Shown here: positions 49,241 to 61,000 of the stretch, in pieces
Layout: each line of letters starts with the position of its first letter
Position numbering within the stretch: the first letter of the stretch is position 1
From: Eudorina sp. 2006-703-Eu-15
Taxonomy: Eukaryota > Chlorophyta > Chlorophyceae > Chlamydomonadales > Volvocaceae
Assembly (NCBI GenBank): GCA_003117195.1
Contig: BDSI01000099.1
Location: 394,479 to 458,478, forward strand
Direction: 5' to 3'
Length of the DNA: 64,000 bases
Notes under the pieces: model-generated
Database searches by the model: none
Told to the model about the DNA's origin: nothing
Seen by the model: the letters and a program-made list of their open reading frames with translations, nothing else
Translations under genes and position numbers: made by a program

Positions 49241-50159
49241 AGGTGGCGGTTGGGGATGGCGACGGCCGTTGAACTCCCCCCGGGGGGTTGCTTGGTGCCG
49301 TCAACACGCGCTCTCAGATGTGTGTTGCATCGCCCAGGCCCTGGCCAGCCATTCATACGGTGATGTGGCTGCGAGCCGAGCAGGGACCAGTCCTGGACGG
49401 TCAAAGCAATACGTGTACGGCAAGGTGTGCGCCCGCGCTGTGTGCACTGCTGCTGCGCTTGAAGCGATAGGCGTTGACGTCGTGCAGTGAATGTACGACG
49501 ACGAAAATAAGATATCGGGGCAATCTGCTTGATATGCCGGTCCTGGCGTGCCTTCCATGCATGGACCGGTTACATTCTTTACGCTACTCAGCATTTTACG
49601 TCACAGTGCTTTGTAGTTTAAGCGTCACACTGCTCAGCCTGCTTTGTACTTAACGTCGAGCGTTGGAATCTGGGAGGAGAGATTCCGTATGTACTGCGAA
49701 ATGCGAATGTTGGTTTGTTGGTCGGAACCTGGAAGATGCTGTATGTGTCCACTCGCGATCAGGCCCCGGCCGACCACCCATCCGGCGGTCGCGGGTGTGG
49801 GCCAGCCACGCGTACCCGACTGCAATAATGTGCGCCGTTGCCGACATGAATGAATGGACCAAGGGATCAACGGTGTATACCACATGTCTGTTTAGTTGGT
49901 TGGGGCGAGGCGCTGATGTACGACATTTGCCAGGTGCCCAGGTCGTACCTACGTTGGGTACCGACGGGGGCACTCACGCGACACATGGGTCAGTTATGGC
50001 AGGCGGCAAACTGAGAGCAGCGGATGTGCAGGACAGGCCGTCGAGACATGGGCCGAAGCAGCCTACATGTCAACGTACAACGTTGACGCTTCTCGCCGCT
50101 CAGACATACCGGATGTACGGATGTAGTTCCACGCATGGATGGATGAATGAACAACTGCC
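49241..50159. other. 3' flank of MYND copy B
   Basis: Homologous in patches to 15600-16918 reversed up to about 50020, probably 3' UTR and downstream DNA. No gene supported. Confidence 0.5.
49845..49882 (-). repeat. short retroelement tail inserted in arm B
   Basis: On the minus strand GGTATACACCGTTGATCCC, then CATTCATTCATG; the element end at 52428-52470 reads GGTATACACCGATGATCCC before its ATTC tail. Arm A lacks about 75 bp here, so the insertion came after duplication. Confidence 0.6.
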
Positions 50160-52474
50160 GCGATAGGGCCGAGAACATTCCTTCTAGCGCAATTGTCACT
50201 GTCCGCCTTCGGGAGGGCGTCGGCTGCCGCGGCGTACGGATTGCACAGACTCACTTGGCACATGGAGCATGGCGGCATGCCGCCGGAGACAGTGATAGAC
50301 CGGCTCGAAGGGTGGACGGCACGCCTGGTAGATAGGGCCCAGGGCCCCGAAGCCACCGAGAGGCGGCCCACTGGGGTGCCACGTAGCCTGCTGCTTGGGC
50401 ACCCGGCGGTGGGGGGATTCGGCGCGCTGCCGCTGCGGGAACATATCCGAGCGCGCTGGGCCTCAACAGCGCTGCGGTACATGAGGAGGATCCGCCACCA
50501 GCGGGCCGCCCCCTGGCAACGTGTCGTGGACACGATCCTAGCGGACGCCTCAGCGGCATGGAAGCCGTGCATGGTGCTCACGGCAACGGCCGACAGTCCA
50601 TGGAGAGGGATCCGAAGGCTAGAACCCGAGGTACAGCGGGTCGTGACAGCCCTAGCCGCCCTGCCGAGAGTGGTGGACATCGCCGACCATCCGCTCGCGC
50701 CGGGGGCGTGGTGCTGGAACGCACCACTGTGGGGAAACCCACTACTCCCGGAGGAACTGCCCGAGGGGGGCGCCCCGGCCTCGAGCATGTGTTCCCGGAC
50801 CTGGTGGACTACACCGGATTGCAAACGGTCGGACAACTAATCCGGGTGGGGGAGACGCTCCGGATGGTAACCGACGGCTGGGCAGAGCCAAACTACATAG
50901 ACTCCGCCCGCATGGCACGATGCGCCGCACGGGCGTGGGCGACATTCGTACAAGATTGCCTGGGTATCCCCGCGGGGTCCGGGCGATGGGGTGATTGGCG
51001 GCAATGGGCCGAATTAGACCGGCGGCTGGTAGAACTTCAAGTAAGGCTACCAGCGGCCTGGGTGGCAGCAGCCCTAGCGGCACGAGCGAACGGGGTCCAG
51101 GGGGCGAATGTGCCCACGGAAGAGGAGGTGACGGCCATGTTGCTCGATCGCATGGGTTGGAGGTTGAATAATGGGTTGAAGGTGGCCCTGAGCGAGTACT
51201 CTGTTCGAGTGGGGACAGCGATGCAACTAGCCGAGGTGGCGGAACGCCGCAGCGCGGCTCACTTGCTGTTTGCCTGTGAGGCGGTAGGACTGGGAGCCAC
51301 CGACCCGATTTCTCAGGTGGCGGCCGCCCGGATCCAGGGGCTGCTGAGCCGCCTTTGGCTCAGTATCCGGTGGGAAAATGAGCATAAGGAGGCCTTTTGG
51401 CGCCTTACAGTCGATGGCGTCCCGTTGTTGGGCAATTCCCATATGCGACACGCGAGGGTGACGCGGTGTGGATGCGGGGGATACCCAGCGGAAGGCGGGG
51501 GTCAGAGACACCCCGACAGCACCATTTCTGGTCATGCCGAGTGGCCCAGGCGGTGGTGGGTCAGTTGGAAGCGCGCCTAGGGGCACGGATACGGAGGCCG
51601 CAGGTCTGGCTGGCGGAACCCCCGCCACCCGTGGAGCAAGTTGTTTGGGATGTGGTGGTGTTGGCCGCGATTGCGGCCATGGAGACTGGTCGCCGATTCA
51701 TGGCGGCCACCCTGCGTCGGTCAGCACCTGGTCAGGGTCAGACGATCCGGCCGGGACCGATATTGGCAGAACAAGGGGAGCGGCGCGCAATCGCTGACTT
51801 TTGGGGGCGCCTCCACGGCTTCGCCTAGTTGGGGCTCCCGAGACGGGGTTGGAGCTCAGTGGGCCCTTTCCACCCTTTCTTGAAAGTGGCGGGGGGAGTC
51901 CTGCGATGTGCGGGACCTGCTCCTGAAGAAGGATGAGGCGCGGGTTCCCCGCCCTCTGTCTGTTTATCGTCGGGCTCTCCGAACCGGGGTTCAAGTTGGG
52001 GACCGGGCCTCCCCTCAGATTGGGGTGGAGGTTGGGCTCCCGTTGGCATTTTGGTGTTTTGGCCAAGTTATTTCTTATGATGCGGGTTACCCCACTAGCG
52101 GTCGCTGGGCAGTGTCACGAGCCAGGCGTGGGCCTTCCAAGACCTCGAGAGGGTGCTGCGTTGGGTGCCTCAGAGGTGGTGGTAGCTGGGTAATGGGGTG
52201 CCTGTGTGGGCGACCTCCCCTGTGCTTGGCTTTATCCACTTCTGGGGGTTATGCCCGCTGCTGTGCCTATCCCTTTGGTAGTGTTGCCCCGCTGCGCGCC
52301 TCTGCTTGCTTCGGTGTCTGACTGGTTGGGGTTATGGCCCGGTGTGTTTTCTTTGGGTGCGGCGTTGTGGTGTGGAGGTGACCTGCCGCCTTGGCGGTGG
52401 GGCCTACTGGGGCTTGCTCTGGTATACACCGATGATCCCGTTGGGGTCCGCTGTAACATTCATTCATTCATTCC
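50160..52474 (+). mobile_element. 5'-truncated, frameshifted non-LTR (LINE-like) retrotransposon
   Basis: The frame shifts near 50780 and near 51480, splitting one ancestral ORF into pieces: 50193-50780, 50780-51480 and 51480-51828. The parts resemble the C-terminal region, after the polymerase, of reverse transcriptases from volvocine LINEs (LLLGHPAVGGFGALPLREHI, APLWGNPLL, HHFWSCRVAQAVVGQL with a Cys/His cluster before it). Polymerase and endonuclease parts are missing. A 650-bp 3' UTR ends in GGGGTCCGCTGTAAC plus ATTC repeats, used instead of poly(A). I recognise the family by pattern only. No clear target-site duplication found. Confidence 0.75.
52442..52474 (+). repeat. retroelement 3' terminus with (ATTC)n tail
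   Basis: GGGGTCCGCTGTAAC followed by four ATTC units; reference copy for the tails at 29182, 40425, 49845 and 56627. Confidence 0.7.
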
Positions 52475-53568
52475 TTCGGCAACTCTTTCTCTCTCACTTT
52501 CACTCTGCCCGTGAGACCCTCGACAAATCATCTGCAGGTCATCCGTTTTGTTCAAGTTACGGTGGCCGCACTGTGCACTGCCGGTACATGCTTAGATCGA
52601 TGGCCAAGTTCCAACCAATTCCCGGCTGTACGATACTAATCGATGGACAAGAAAGCAGGACGGCACCTCTGCGGACCGGACACAACACCAATACACACCT
52701 CTGCAAAGGCACACGCCCTCCGCACACACCCCACCGCCATTGACTGGTCCGCGCCGCGCATTGCGCCTTTGCGTGGGTTGGGACGCACATCGGCCGACCC
52801 GTGGGTCGCTCGTCTGGGGACTCGTGACGTCCGTACGTCCCGACGAAGTGCCTACGCGCACGATGGCCCTTTCGTTCCCTCGGTCTGACCTGATGTGTGT
52901 GCGTGTGTGTATCTTTGCTTTTGGCTTCTATACCCGAGATGTACGACAACGCGGGCATCGGACATTGACCGGTGGGGTCGCTTGCTGGCGGGCGGTCCTC
53001 CTGCCAGGCGGCCCTTCAATGATTCAGGTAGCCACACACCTCTCAAACCCTGTCACCCACCAGAACCCCGCACTCTCCCCCCGCATCTCCAATAACTCTC
53101 CAACGGTTCCAACGGTCGCAACGGTCCAACGGTCGCGTACGCTACTCGCCCCTAGCTATCGCTCCCAAACGGAAACTGAGAATGAATATTTGGTACTGTC
53201 TGCCTCGGTAACGATCAACAGCTAGCAACCAGCGTTTCGCTACGTACGGCGCACGGTTTCGACTACATATAACGCCAACGGCAAGAGCGCTCTCCCCGAC
53301 ATACCGGAACCGTGATTCGCCCAAGCGCACATACACACACGCAAACACTCAACCACCCATCACAACCACCACTAACTACCACTGACCACCACAACCACCA
53401 CAACTGGTTCACAGCTGTAACCAATGCCAACTAACAATTGAACCATTCACCGCCCCGCGCCGTCCTCCGCCAAAACGAAGACAGCTCTATCTGCTACACA
53501 GCCAACGGGACAGAGGTCCTTGGCAGCCGGTACCCCGCCGGGGGAGGAGATAGCCTCACCTAGCTGCC
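52475..53568. other. 3' flank of the P450 gene
   Basis: No gene. 53095-53568 matches 42010-42440 as a direct repeat. Includes a palindrome CGACCCGTGGGTCG at 52795-52808 and tandem CCAACGGT units near 53100. Confidence 0.55.
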
Positions 53569-55834
53569 TCACGGCGGCGGCGGTGCCAGCCGTGAGGCCA
53601 CCAGCCGCAGTCCTCCCTGGATTTTGAGCGTCAGGCTCATCACCATATTGCGGCGCACCCCCTCCGGGCCGCCCAGGGAGGGGTCCAGCGCGAACCGGTA
53701 CCGGCCCAGCAGCACCACCAGAATGGTGCGGACCTCCATAAGGCCCAGCGCCTGGGCGGGAAACCCCGAGGGACGGGCCGAGGGGCGTCCGGACGGGCCC
53801 ACGAAGGAGGTCAGCGTGTTTGGTGGGCATTGACAGTACGGCACATGGCCGTACGACAAGCACATGTATGCAACGGGAAAGGCGGCGCGCACGTCGGCCT
53901 TGTGACAGTGCGGCCTTGTGACAGTGTTTTGGGTTTTCTCTTTGGAGCGATGGATGGTTTCGGGGCGACCAGTAAGAAGTCGCCCGGTCCCCTCGAGCAG
54001 CACAGGTACGACAAGACGAATGCGCAACGTCGACGATGGACCCCACTGGACCCGTGGGTCGTTTCCGAATTCTCACAGTCGGCAGTGGCACCGTCCGCCA
54101 GTGTTTTTGGCTCCATACTCTCCTTACCTGAACCGCCGCTTTTCGCCTCGACCCAAGTCCACCAACCCAGGGTTTCTTTACCCCGCTTCGCTTCCCACCT
54201 GGCCCAGGCAGCTTTTCATTCCGTCGCTGAACGGCAGAAACCGCTTGCCGCCCACGTCAGAACCGCCGCCGCCGCCGCCGGCGGTGCTCTCCGCCGCCGC
54301 CGCCGTCGCCGACTCGTCGGCCGCACCGCCTCCGCTGCTCCGCGGCGTCGCCGGCTGCGAGCCGCCTCCGCTGCCGACGCTGCCTCCGCCGCCGCCGCTG
54401 CCAGCAGTTCCGCCGCCGCCGCCGCCGCCGCCGCCGGCGAGCCATCGCTCAGGCCGGAACTCCTGCGGCTTGTCCCAGTTGTGGACGCTGTTGTGCAGCG
54501 CGTACAGCATCGGCCACACGATGACGCCGGGAGGGATGACGTAATCACCGACGCGGGTCGGCTGCGTCACCTCCCTGCCGTACAGTACCAGGGGACAGCA
54601 GGCGGCGACAGAAGAAACAAGAAAAGGTTGCGCGGAAGGGAGCACCGATGTCCGGCCAGCTACGGTACACCAGCCATCAGGGTGGAAAGGAAAGGGCGGG
54701 AAGAAAGACGCGTGTATCCCCCCATCTCCGAACCAACCAGCCGCACTTGTTTATTTATACCCGGTGAGTTCCCTCGCCGCCGTGAACGCCGACCTCCTAC
54801 CCCGACGGAGGCGAAGGGAGTTAAGAACTGCAGGAGACCCATTCTTAACCCGACCACCTGCACTAGCGCCATTTCCAGTCGACCCCTAAAGGCGCGACAG
54901 CGCCTTAGTCCGTAAACAAATGTATCCATTCACCAACATATCCGTACATGTCCGTACATGTGCCCACGCATGCCCCAAAATGTATGCTCACAAATGCCCA
55001 TGAGCACCGCAAGCCCTGACCCTCACATACACACACACACACACACACATACACACACATACACACACCTCGCAAGTCGTGTCTCTCGGTTTATTTTAAC
55101 ATACACACACACGCACACACACGCCCCCACCTGACGGACGCGGTGGCAGCGACAGGGAACATGCGCATGGTCTCGTCGATGACGGCGTTGAGGTACGGCA
55201 GCTGGGACAGATCCTCCAGGGAGGGGTCCCGTGGGTCGGAACCTGGACACCCACACACCATCGCGGTTGTGTGTGGGTGCCGTCGTGCATCGGGCGGCGG
55301 GAGCGAGGGAGGGATGGGAAGGTGAGAGATTTTATTAGGGAATCGCCAACGGCCAACCGCTTGCGGTTGGGTGTACCGGTGTGGATGCGGCGCGGCTTGG
55401 GTTAGGAGGCTGGGAGACTTTGAGGGCATCTGACTTGGGAGGCGTCTGGCTTGCAAGTGTTGCCTTCGCGTGCCGTACGTGAGGGGGGGGGGTACGGAGG
55501 CTTTGGACGCTAGATCATAATCGTACACGACACCATAATCCATCCGAATGGAATCCTTTCCAAGACCCGTCTCCCAAACTCTGGTTTCTTTCTTTCTTTT
55601 CACATCCCCCCGGCAGCCGGGGTCCGGCAGCCGGGTGCCCGGGACCCACCATCGCTGCCCGCCAGCAGCCCCCGCGCCGCCAGCTCCTGCCGTACTCGCT
55701 CCTGTACGTCCTGGTGGGCGGCCAGCGCGAACAGCACCCAGGCCACCGAGTGCGACGACGTGTCGAAGCCTGCCATCATGAGCGCTCCGATCTCGGGTAC
55801 CAACTCGGCGCGGCTCAGCAGCGGCGGCCGCGGA

Positions 55835-55866
<32 letters not shown>

Positions 55867-58062
55867 CGACGGCGCAGACGCGCCGCCGGCGGTCGGTCGG
55901 CGCAGGCGCGCGAGGCCCGCCCACAGGTCTGTGACGGATTCCGGCGGCGGGCCGCGGCGGCGGATGATGTCGTACATGTCGCCGTACACCTTGGCGAGGC
56001 GGAGTTGAGCGGCGCGGACGCGCGCCTGGGCCTGCGGGACGTGCGGGAGAGTGCGCGCGCGTGTGTGTATGTTGTGTGTGTGTCTGTGTGTGTTTCTCGG
56101 GTAGGCAGAACAGGAGTGCGTGACTCCTCCCGAACTTGTGGAGCCTCGCACATGGCCGGGATTCCCATCCGCTGTCCTGGGAGTCCCCCCGCCTGCTTGA
56201 CAGCAGTCCTTTGGATTGACTCTCTTGGCTTGCTCAGTGGCCCTGCCGCCCCCCGTTCCCCATTCTCAGCAAGACGTCCGGCCGACTGAACGACTGTCGT
56301 ACGCCGACTGAACGACCGTCGTACTCATGCGTCTTATGTCGTACTGCCCAGGCAGACGGGCGCTCCTCGACCCCTGCACAAATTCTGTATTATGCCGTAG
56401 TTACTTGTACGGTTGTGCCGCCTCCGCCTGTCGCGCCAGCCTGCAGTGGTTCGTTCCATCTACGGCCGCCCTGGCTACCGGGCACGCAAGTGGTACGAAC
56501 CACATCTCCCAGAGTTTTTTTTTTGCGTTGATGACCCTACGTTTGCCAATCTAGATTGCCTCAATCCTAATTTGCCTCTCGTACCAATTCGGTTGTACGC
56601 CCGAACACCGCGATCCAGCTTTTTTTATGAATGAACGTTACAGCGGACCCCGAAAAGGGATCCACGTGAATTTCAGTTTTGTGAATTCCAGTTTTTACGT
56701 GGGGACAGCGCACGACCAGCAGCGCGATGGAAACTGCGGGATGTCTCCTTAGTGTACGGGATGTTTGATGATGTACGATAACGTACGATGGTGTGTACGA
56801 GGTTACACCCCTGGCCAGTACAAAGTTGGGCGAAAGGATTCACCATCTCGCCAACGCTGCATATCATGCGACCGTCGATCTGTCCTTGGTGGTGGGATAT
56901 CGCACAGGGACGGTTGAAGGTCGGCTGTGCGAGGTTTGCGGCGGGGGGAGCCGGACTCAAGTCCAGTTATGCAGCTGAAGGACCCAATGCGCGTCAACGG
57001 CCATGCTAACTGCCCTGGCCTTTCAAATGTAGCCAACCCAATGCCCGAAAGCCACCCCTTCACTCTTCTGCAAAACCCTAATCATCACGGACTAGCATCA
57101 CACGTTCGACTCGTTTCACTACCTTCCTTTATTGATTTATTAAATAAAAATCCACCACTAGCTGCATCGGAGCTTGCCGAATGAGCGATGAACAGGTGCA
57201 CAGAGCCTGTTGTACGCAGTACGGCAACGCACCTGTGCCGGAGTGGTCTAACGGGTGGGTCTCAAGCTTTGAGAAGTGAGCTTTCCCATAGCGAAAGCTG
57301 CGTGAGTTCGAACCTCACCGGGTGCATACTTTGTTTTGTCTCTCACTGGGGGCCTGGCAGTGCTGTTGTGGAGATGACATGCCCGAAGGCGTCTAGAGTC
57401 CCCCCCAACAGCCTCTTGACTCCCTCCCCCCTCCCCTTGTAGAGCACCTCCCCTTCCCGCCCCCACGCCTGTCCTCCCCTCCCCTCACCCTCGGTTGCAC
57501 CAGCCACATGGCCAGCTTCCTCAGCGGCACCTTGAGCCGCTCGTTGGCCTCCTGCAGCACCAGGTTCATGTCAGCGGCAACTTGGCGGCCTGAGGAGGCG
57601 GGGAGCGGGGGCCGGGGGGTGGGGGGCGGCGGAGCCGGGCGGGGGGTTGCGGTCCGTGTGTTGTCAGGGTGGGTGGGCGGGTGGGCCGATGTACGGACAG
57701 GCCGAGTGCATGGACGGTGAGGTGGGTGCATGACGTGGACGGATGGAGCAGGGAGGAGCGCGACCGCACCCACCTGGGGAGAGAGGGCACCTGTACGGCA
57801 CTCTCACCTGGAAAGTCCTCAGACCGGATGTCGAACAGCGCCTCCACGAACACGTGCAGCATCGCCAGCTCTAGATGCTCCTGGATGTCCACCACAACCC
57901 CGCCGCCGCCGCCGCCGCCGCCGCCGTCTACAGCGCACGTCCCCGGCGAAGCGCCGATACCGAATCGGCCCTCGTCGCCGTCGATGTCATCCTCAACGTC
58001 GCTGCCAATGTCGCTGCCGACGGGTATCGCGTGCGCCGCCACCGCCGCCGCCGCCGCGGGTT

Positions 58063-58096
<34 letters not shown>

Positions 58097-61000
58097 ATCT
58101 CGTCGCAGCGCGCCTGCCTCATGGTCGCGGAGCCACACGGCGCCGCCGCCGCTGCCGCCGCCGCCACCGGTCCCGCCCCGCCCGCCGCGGCAGGTCCCGC
58201 AAGTGCAGGGCGGGGCCGGCGACAACAACACGGACTCCGTCGCTGCCCCCTCCAGCGGGCCGCAGGCTTCCTGGACCGCGCGCACCCCTAGACCCTTACG
58301 ATTCCCCACCTCCTCCTCCTCCTGCTGCGGCTGCGGCTGCTGCAGCTGCGGCTGCTGCCAGTCTTCATCGTCAAACCCCGCCCAGGACTCCGGGACCGCC
58401 GGCGGACCGTTTGCAGCCGCCGAGTCCACTGCCGCCGGCCCTGCCGGCGCCGCCGCCACCGCCGCAATGGCCGCCGCCGACGACAATGTTGCTCCCGGGC
58501 CTCGAGGGGTGTTGGCCACGTCGGCATCCCCTTCGCGGGGCTGTGCCACGCAAGGTGCCGTACCGCTGTACGACTGGGCCCGGGGTGCCGTACCCCCGGC
58601 CCGCCGGTGCCACAACCGGGCCAGCAAGGAGGCGCCGGGAAGCGGAGACGACAACGACGACGACGACTCCGTGGTGGTTGGCGTGCGGTTAGCCGACCGT
58701 TGACGGTTGGCCCCCGAGAGGAAGGAGGGCAGCTGCCAGCTCGACTTGGGAGTCGTCGCGGCGGCGGTCGCCGTCGGAGGTGTCGGTGGCGGCACGGCGT
58801 GGGGTCCGACGTCCGGCGGGCCGCCGCCACTGCTGCTGCTGACGCCGCCGCCGCCGGCGCTGCCGTCGTCAGTGACGTCAGTGACGTCAGCGCCGCCGCC
58901 GCCGGGACTGCGGGCCCCGGCTGCCTCAGAGGTACGGCTTTGGCTCTCCGCCGCCTTGTTCGAGGCGGTTTCGTCGCGTGATAGGGTGGGGTAAACCTCC
59001 GTGGTCTCGGAGCCAACGCTGTCACTGACGCCAGCGGATCGTTGCGCGGGCGGCGACCCGCGGGACTGCGGCTGCTGGGTGTCGTGCGGTCGTTGGAGCG
59101 GTTGCGAGGGCGGTTGCGCTATCGGTTGCGAGGTCGGCTGCGGCGCCACATCCGATTGCGGGTGCGGACCGAGTGGCGTGCGGCTGCGCGGCGGCGGTTG
59201 ACGACGGTTGTGCGTCGGTTGGCCGTCGTCGTCGTTGTGGTGGTTGTGGTGGTTGTGGTGGTTGTGGTGGTTGTGGTGGTTGTGGTTGTGGTTGTGGTGC
59301 ATGAGGGCCACATAGGGGTTCCCCGGGTCCCGGGGTGTGGAGGGGTCAAGGGAGGCGGCCACCAGGCGGGCATGGCGCAGGGCGATGGGGAAGGCCTTCC
59401 TGCGGAGGTTGGGGGTTGGGGGTTGGGAATTGGCGGTTGGGAATTGCGAGTTGGCGGTTGGCGGTTGGCGATTGACGGTTTGGGGTTGGGGAAACGGGGA
59501 GGAAGCACAGGCGAAACATTTCCGCAGGGTGGTGGTGGTGGTGGTGGTGGTGGTGGTGGTGGTGGTGGTGGTGATGGTGGTGGTGGTGGTGGTGGTGGTG
59601 GTGGACCAAAACAAGAGGTCTCGATAATAATCTCTCAGCCGCGATGCGTTCGCGATGTGGTGCTCGACAGGGACGTCTGTGCCGTCGTAGTTCGCTTGAC
59701 GGTACCACGCGCAGCAAACGAGCCGCTGCAGCCGCGCCAGCACCTCCGAAACCACCCCGAAACCGCGCCGTACCGGGCTGAGAACCTGAAATGCTGCCGT
59801 ACTCAGCTACTCACCTCACGTTGGCGGAGCTGAATCCCACCGCCGCGGCCTTTCGCACCGCCGCCCACTGCGCCTCGTTGCTGGTGGTGAAGAAGCTGTG
59901 CGCTCCGGAGGCGTTGGTGGCCTGTGCAGGCGCGGGAGGGGGGGAGGGCGGGTGGGAGCTGGGAGGGTATAGAAGATTGGTAGACATATTCCAACTGCGC
60001 TGCTGCCAGAGCGACGGTCCGACTGGAAACACATTGGTACAGTACCGTAGATCGCCAGCGACAACGACGGTGTGGGCGTGGGGTGGGCGGGTCGACAGGG
60101 CGAAGTGGGGGCAAGGCATTCTGCCTTGGTGGTTGCCAGTCACCCCACCTCCCGCTAGAGCCAGCTTCGGGTGCCCAGCCAAAAGGCCAGCAGCGGGGCC
60201 TTGATGAGCGCCTTAACCTCCCGCTCCAGGGACAGGGGCCGCCATCGTGCCCCTGCGCTCTGCCGGCTGCATGTGACGTCGCCTGGTGCCCCCATCTCCA
60301 CTACCGCTCAACCCAATCCCCGCGCGGCCCATCCCCAGCCCCTAGGCGACCCAGCCCCGATCATATCAGATCAGGCCCTCCCGGCGGCCCCTCCCGGCGG
60401 CCCCTCCCGGCGGCCCCTCCCGGCGGCCCCTCCCGGCGGCCCCTCCCGGCGGCCCCTCCCGGCGGCCCCTCCCGGCGGTCTTGCGCTTACCAGGTCGAAA
60501 AACTTGTAGCCGACACACTTGCGCGGTATGGAGCCCGGGCCTCGGCCCAGGACCTGACGAGGGAAAGCGAGGAAGAAGGGGGGGACCCCGCCCGAGGCGA
60601 TGCGCGAACGGAGGGAGGGGGGGGTAAATAGTTAAAGATAAAGGAACACCCCAAAAACAAACCCGGGGGGGGGGTGTCGGGTGTGATTGCGTTGTGCATG
60701 GCGGCGGCGGCTGCGTGGTGCTCGCGGAGGTCTCTGCATCCAGCCGGGCGGCAGAGGTTGGCTTCCCGGAGAGTAGTACAAATCACCACACCCTAGAAAC
60801 GAACCCAAGGGGGGTTGCGGTGTGATTGCCCTCCCACCCCTGGACGTAGGGGCGGTCCGTAAGCGTAGTACGGCACACGCGAGTGGTGCGCATCATCGTC
60901 AGCGTCAGCGTCAGCGTCCCACGGGCCGCGGCGCAACGAATCGATCCACTGCAGGCGGAACCGCGTCACAGCGAACGACAGGACGAGGAGGAGGACCCGG

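Larger units (their letters stand above)
44000..50020. repeat. segmental inverted duplication, arm B
   Basis: Inverted counterpart of 15600-22930. It lacks the 500-bp segment of arm A near 16.4-16.9 kb and the expanded intron minisatellite, and carries a short retroelement tail at 49845-49882. Confidence 0.9.

Noticed and set aside
15600..50020. Inverted arms as an assembly artefact or collapsed haplotypes
   Set aside because: The arms differ by many substitutions, large indels, a minisatellite and a retroelement tail, and have different unique flanks; long reads would settle it.
53830..54915. 361-codon plus-strand open frame
   Set aside because: Antisense to P450 exon 9 and its flanking introns; Arg/Ala composition comes from reading GC-rich coding DNA backwards.
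57229..57326. tRNA-Ser(GCT) reading of the same gene without an intron
   Set aside because: Needs a loop AAGCTTT lacking T33 and an off-register stem; the Leu(CAA) fold with intron satisfies acceptor, D, T and variable arms.
57669..58703. 344-codon plus-strand open frame (Pro/Ser/Ala rich)
   Set aside because: Antisense shadow of P450 exon 5, which is in phase with its neighbours.
60150..60240. Minus-strand stretch SLEREVKALIKAPLLAFWLG as a P450 exon
   Set aside because: Exons 60553-60491 and 59921-59815 already join in phase and match the P450 pattern; adding it gains nothing.
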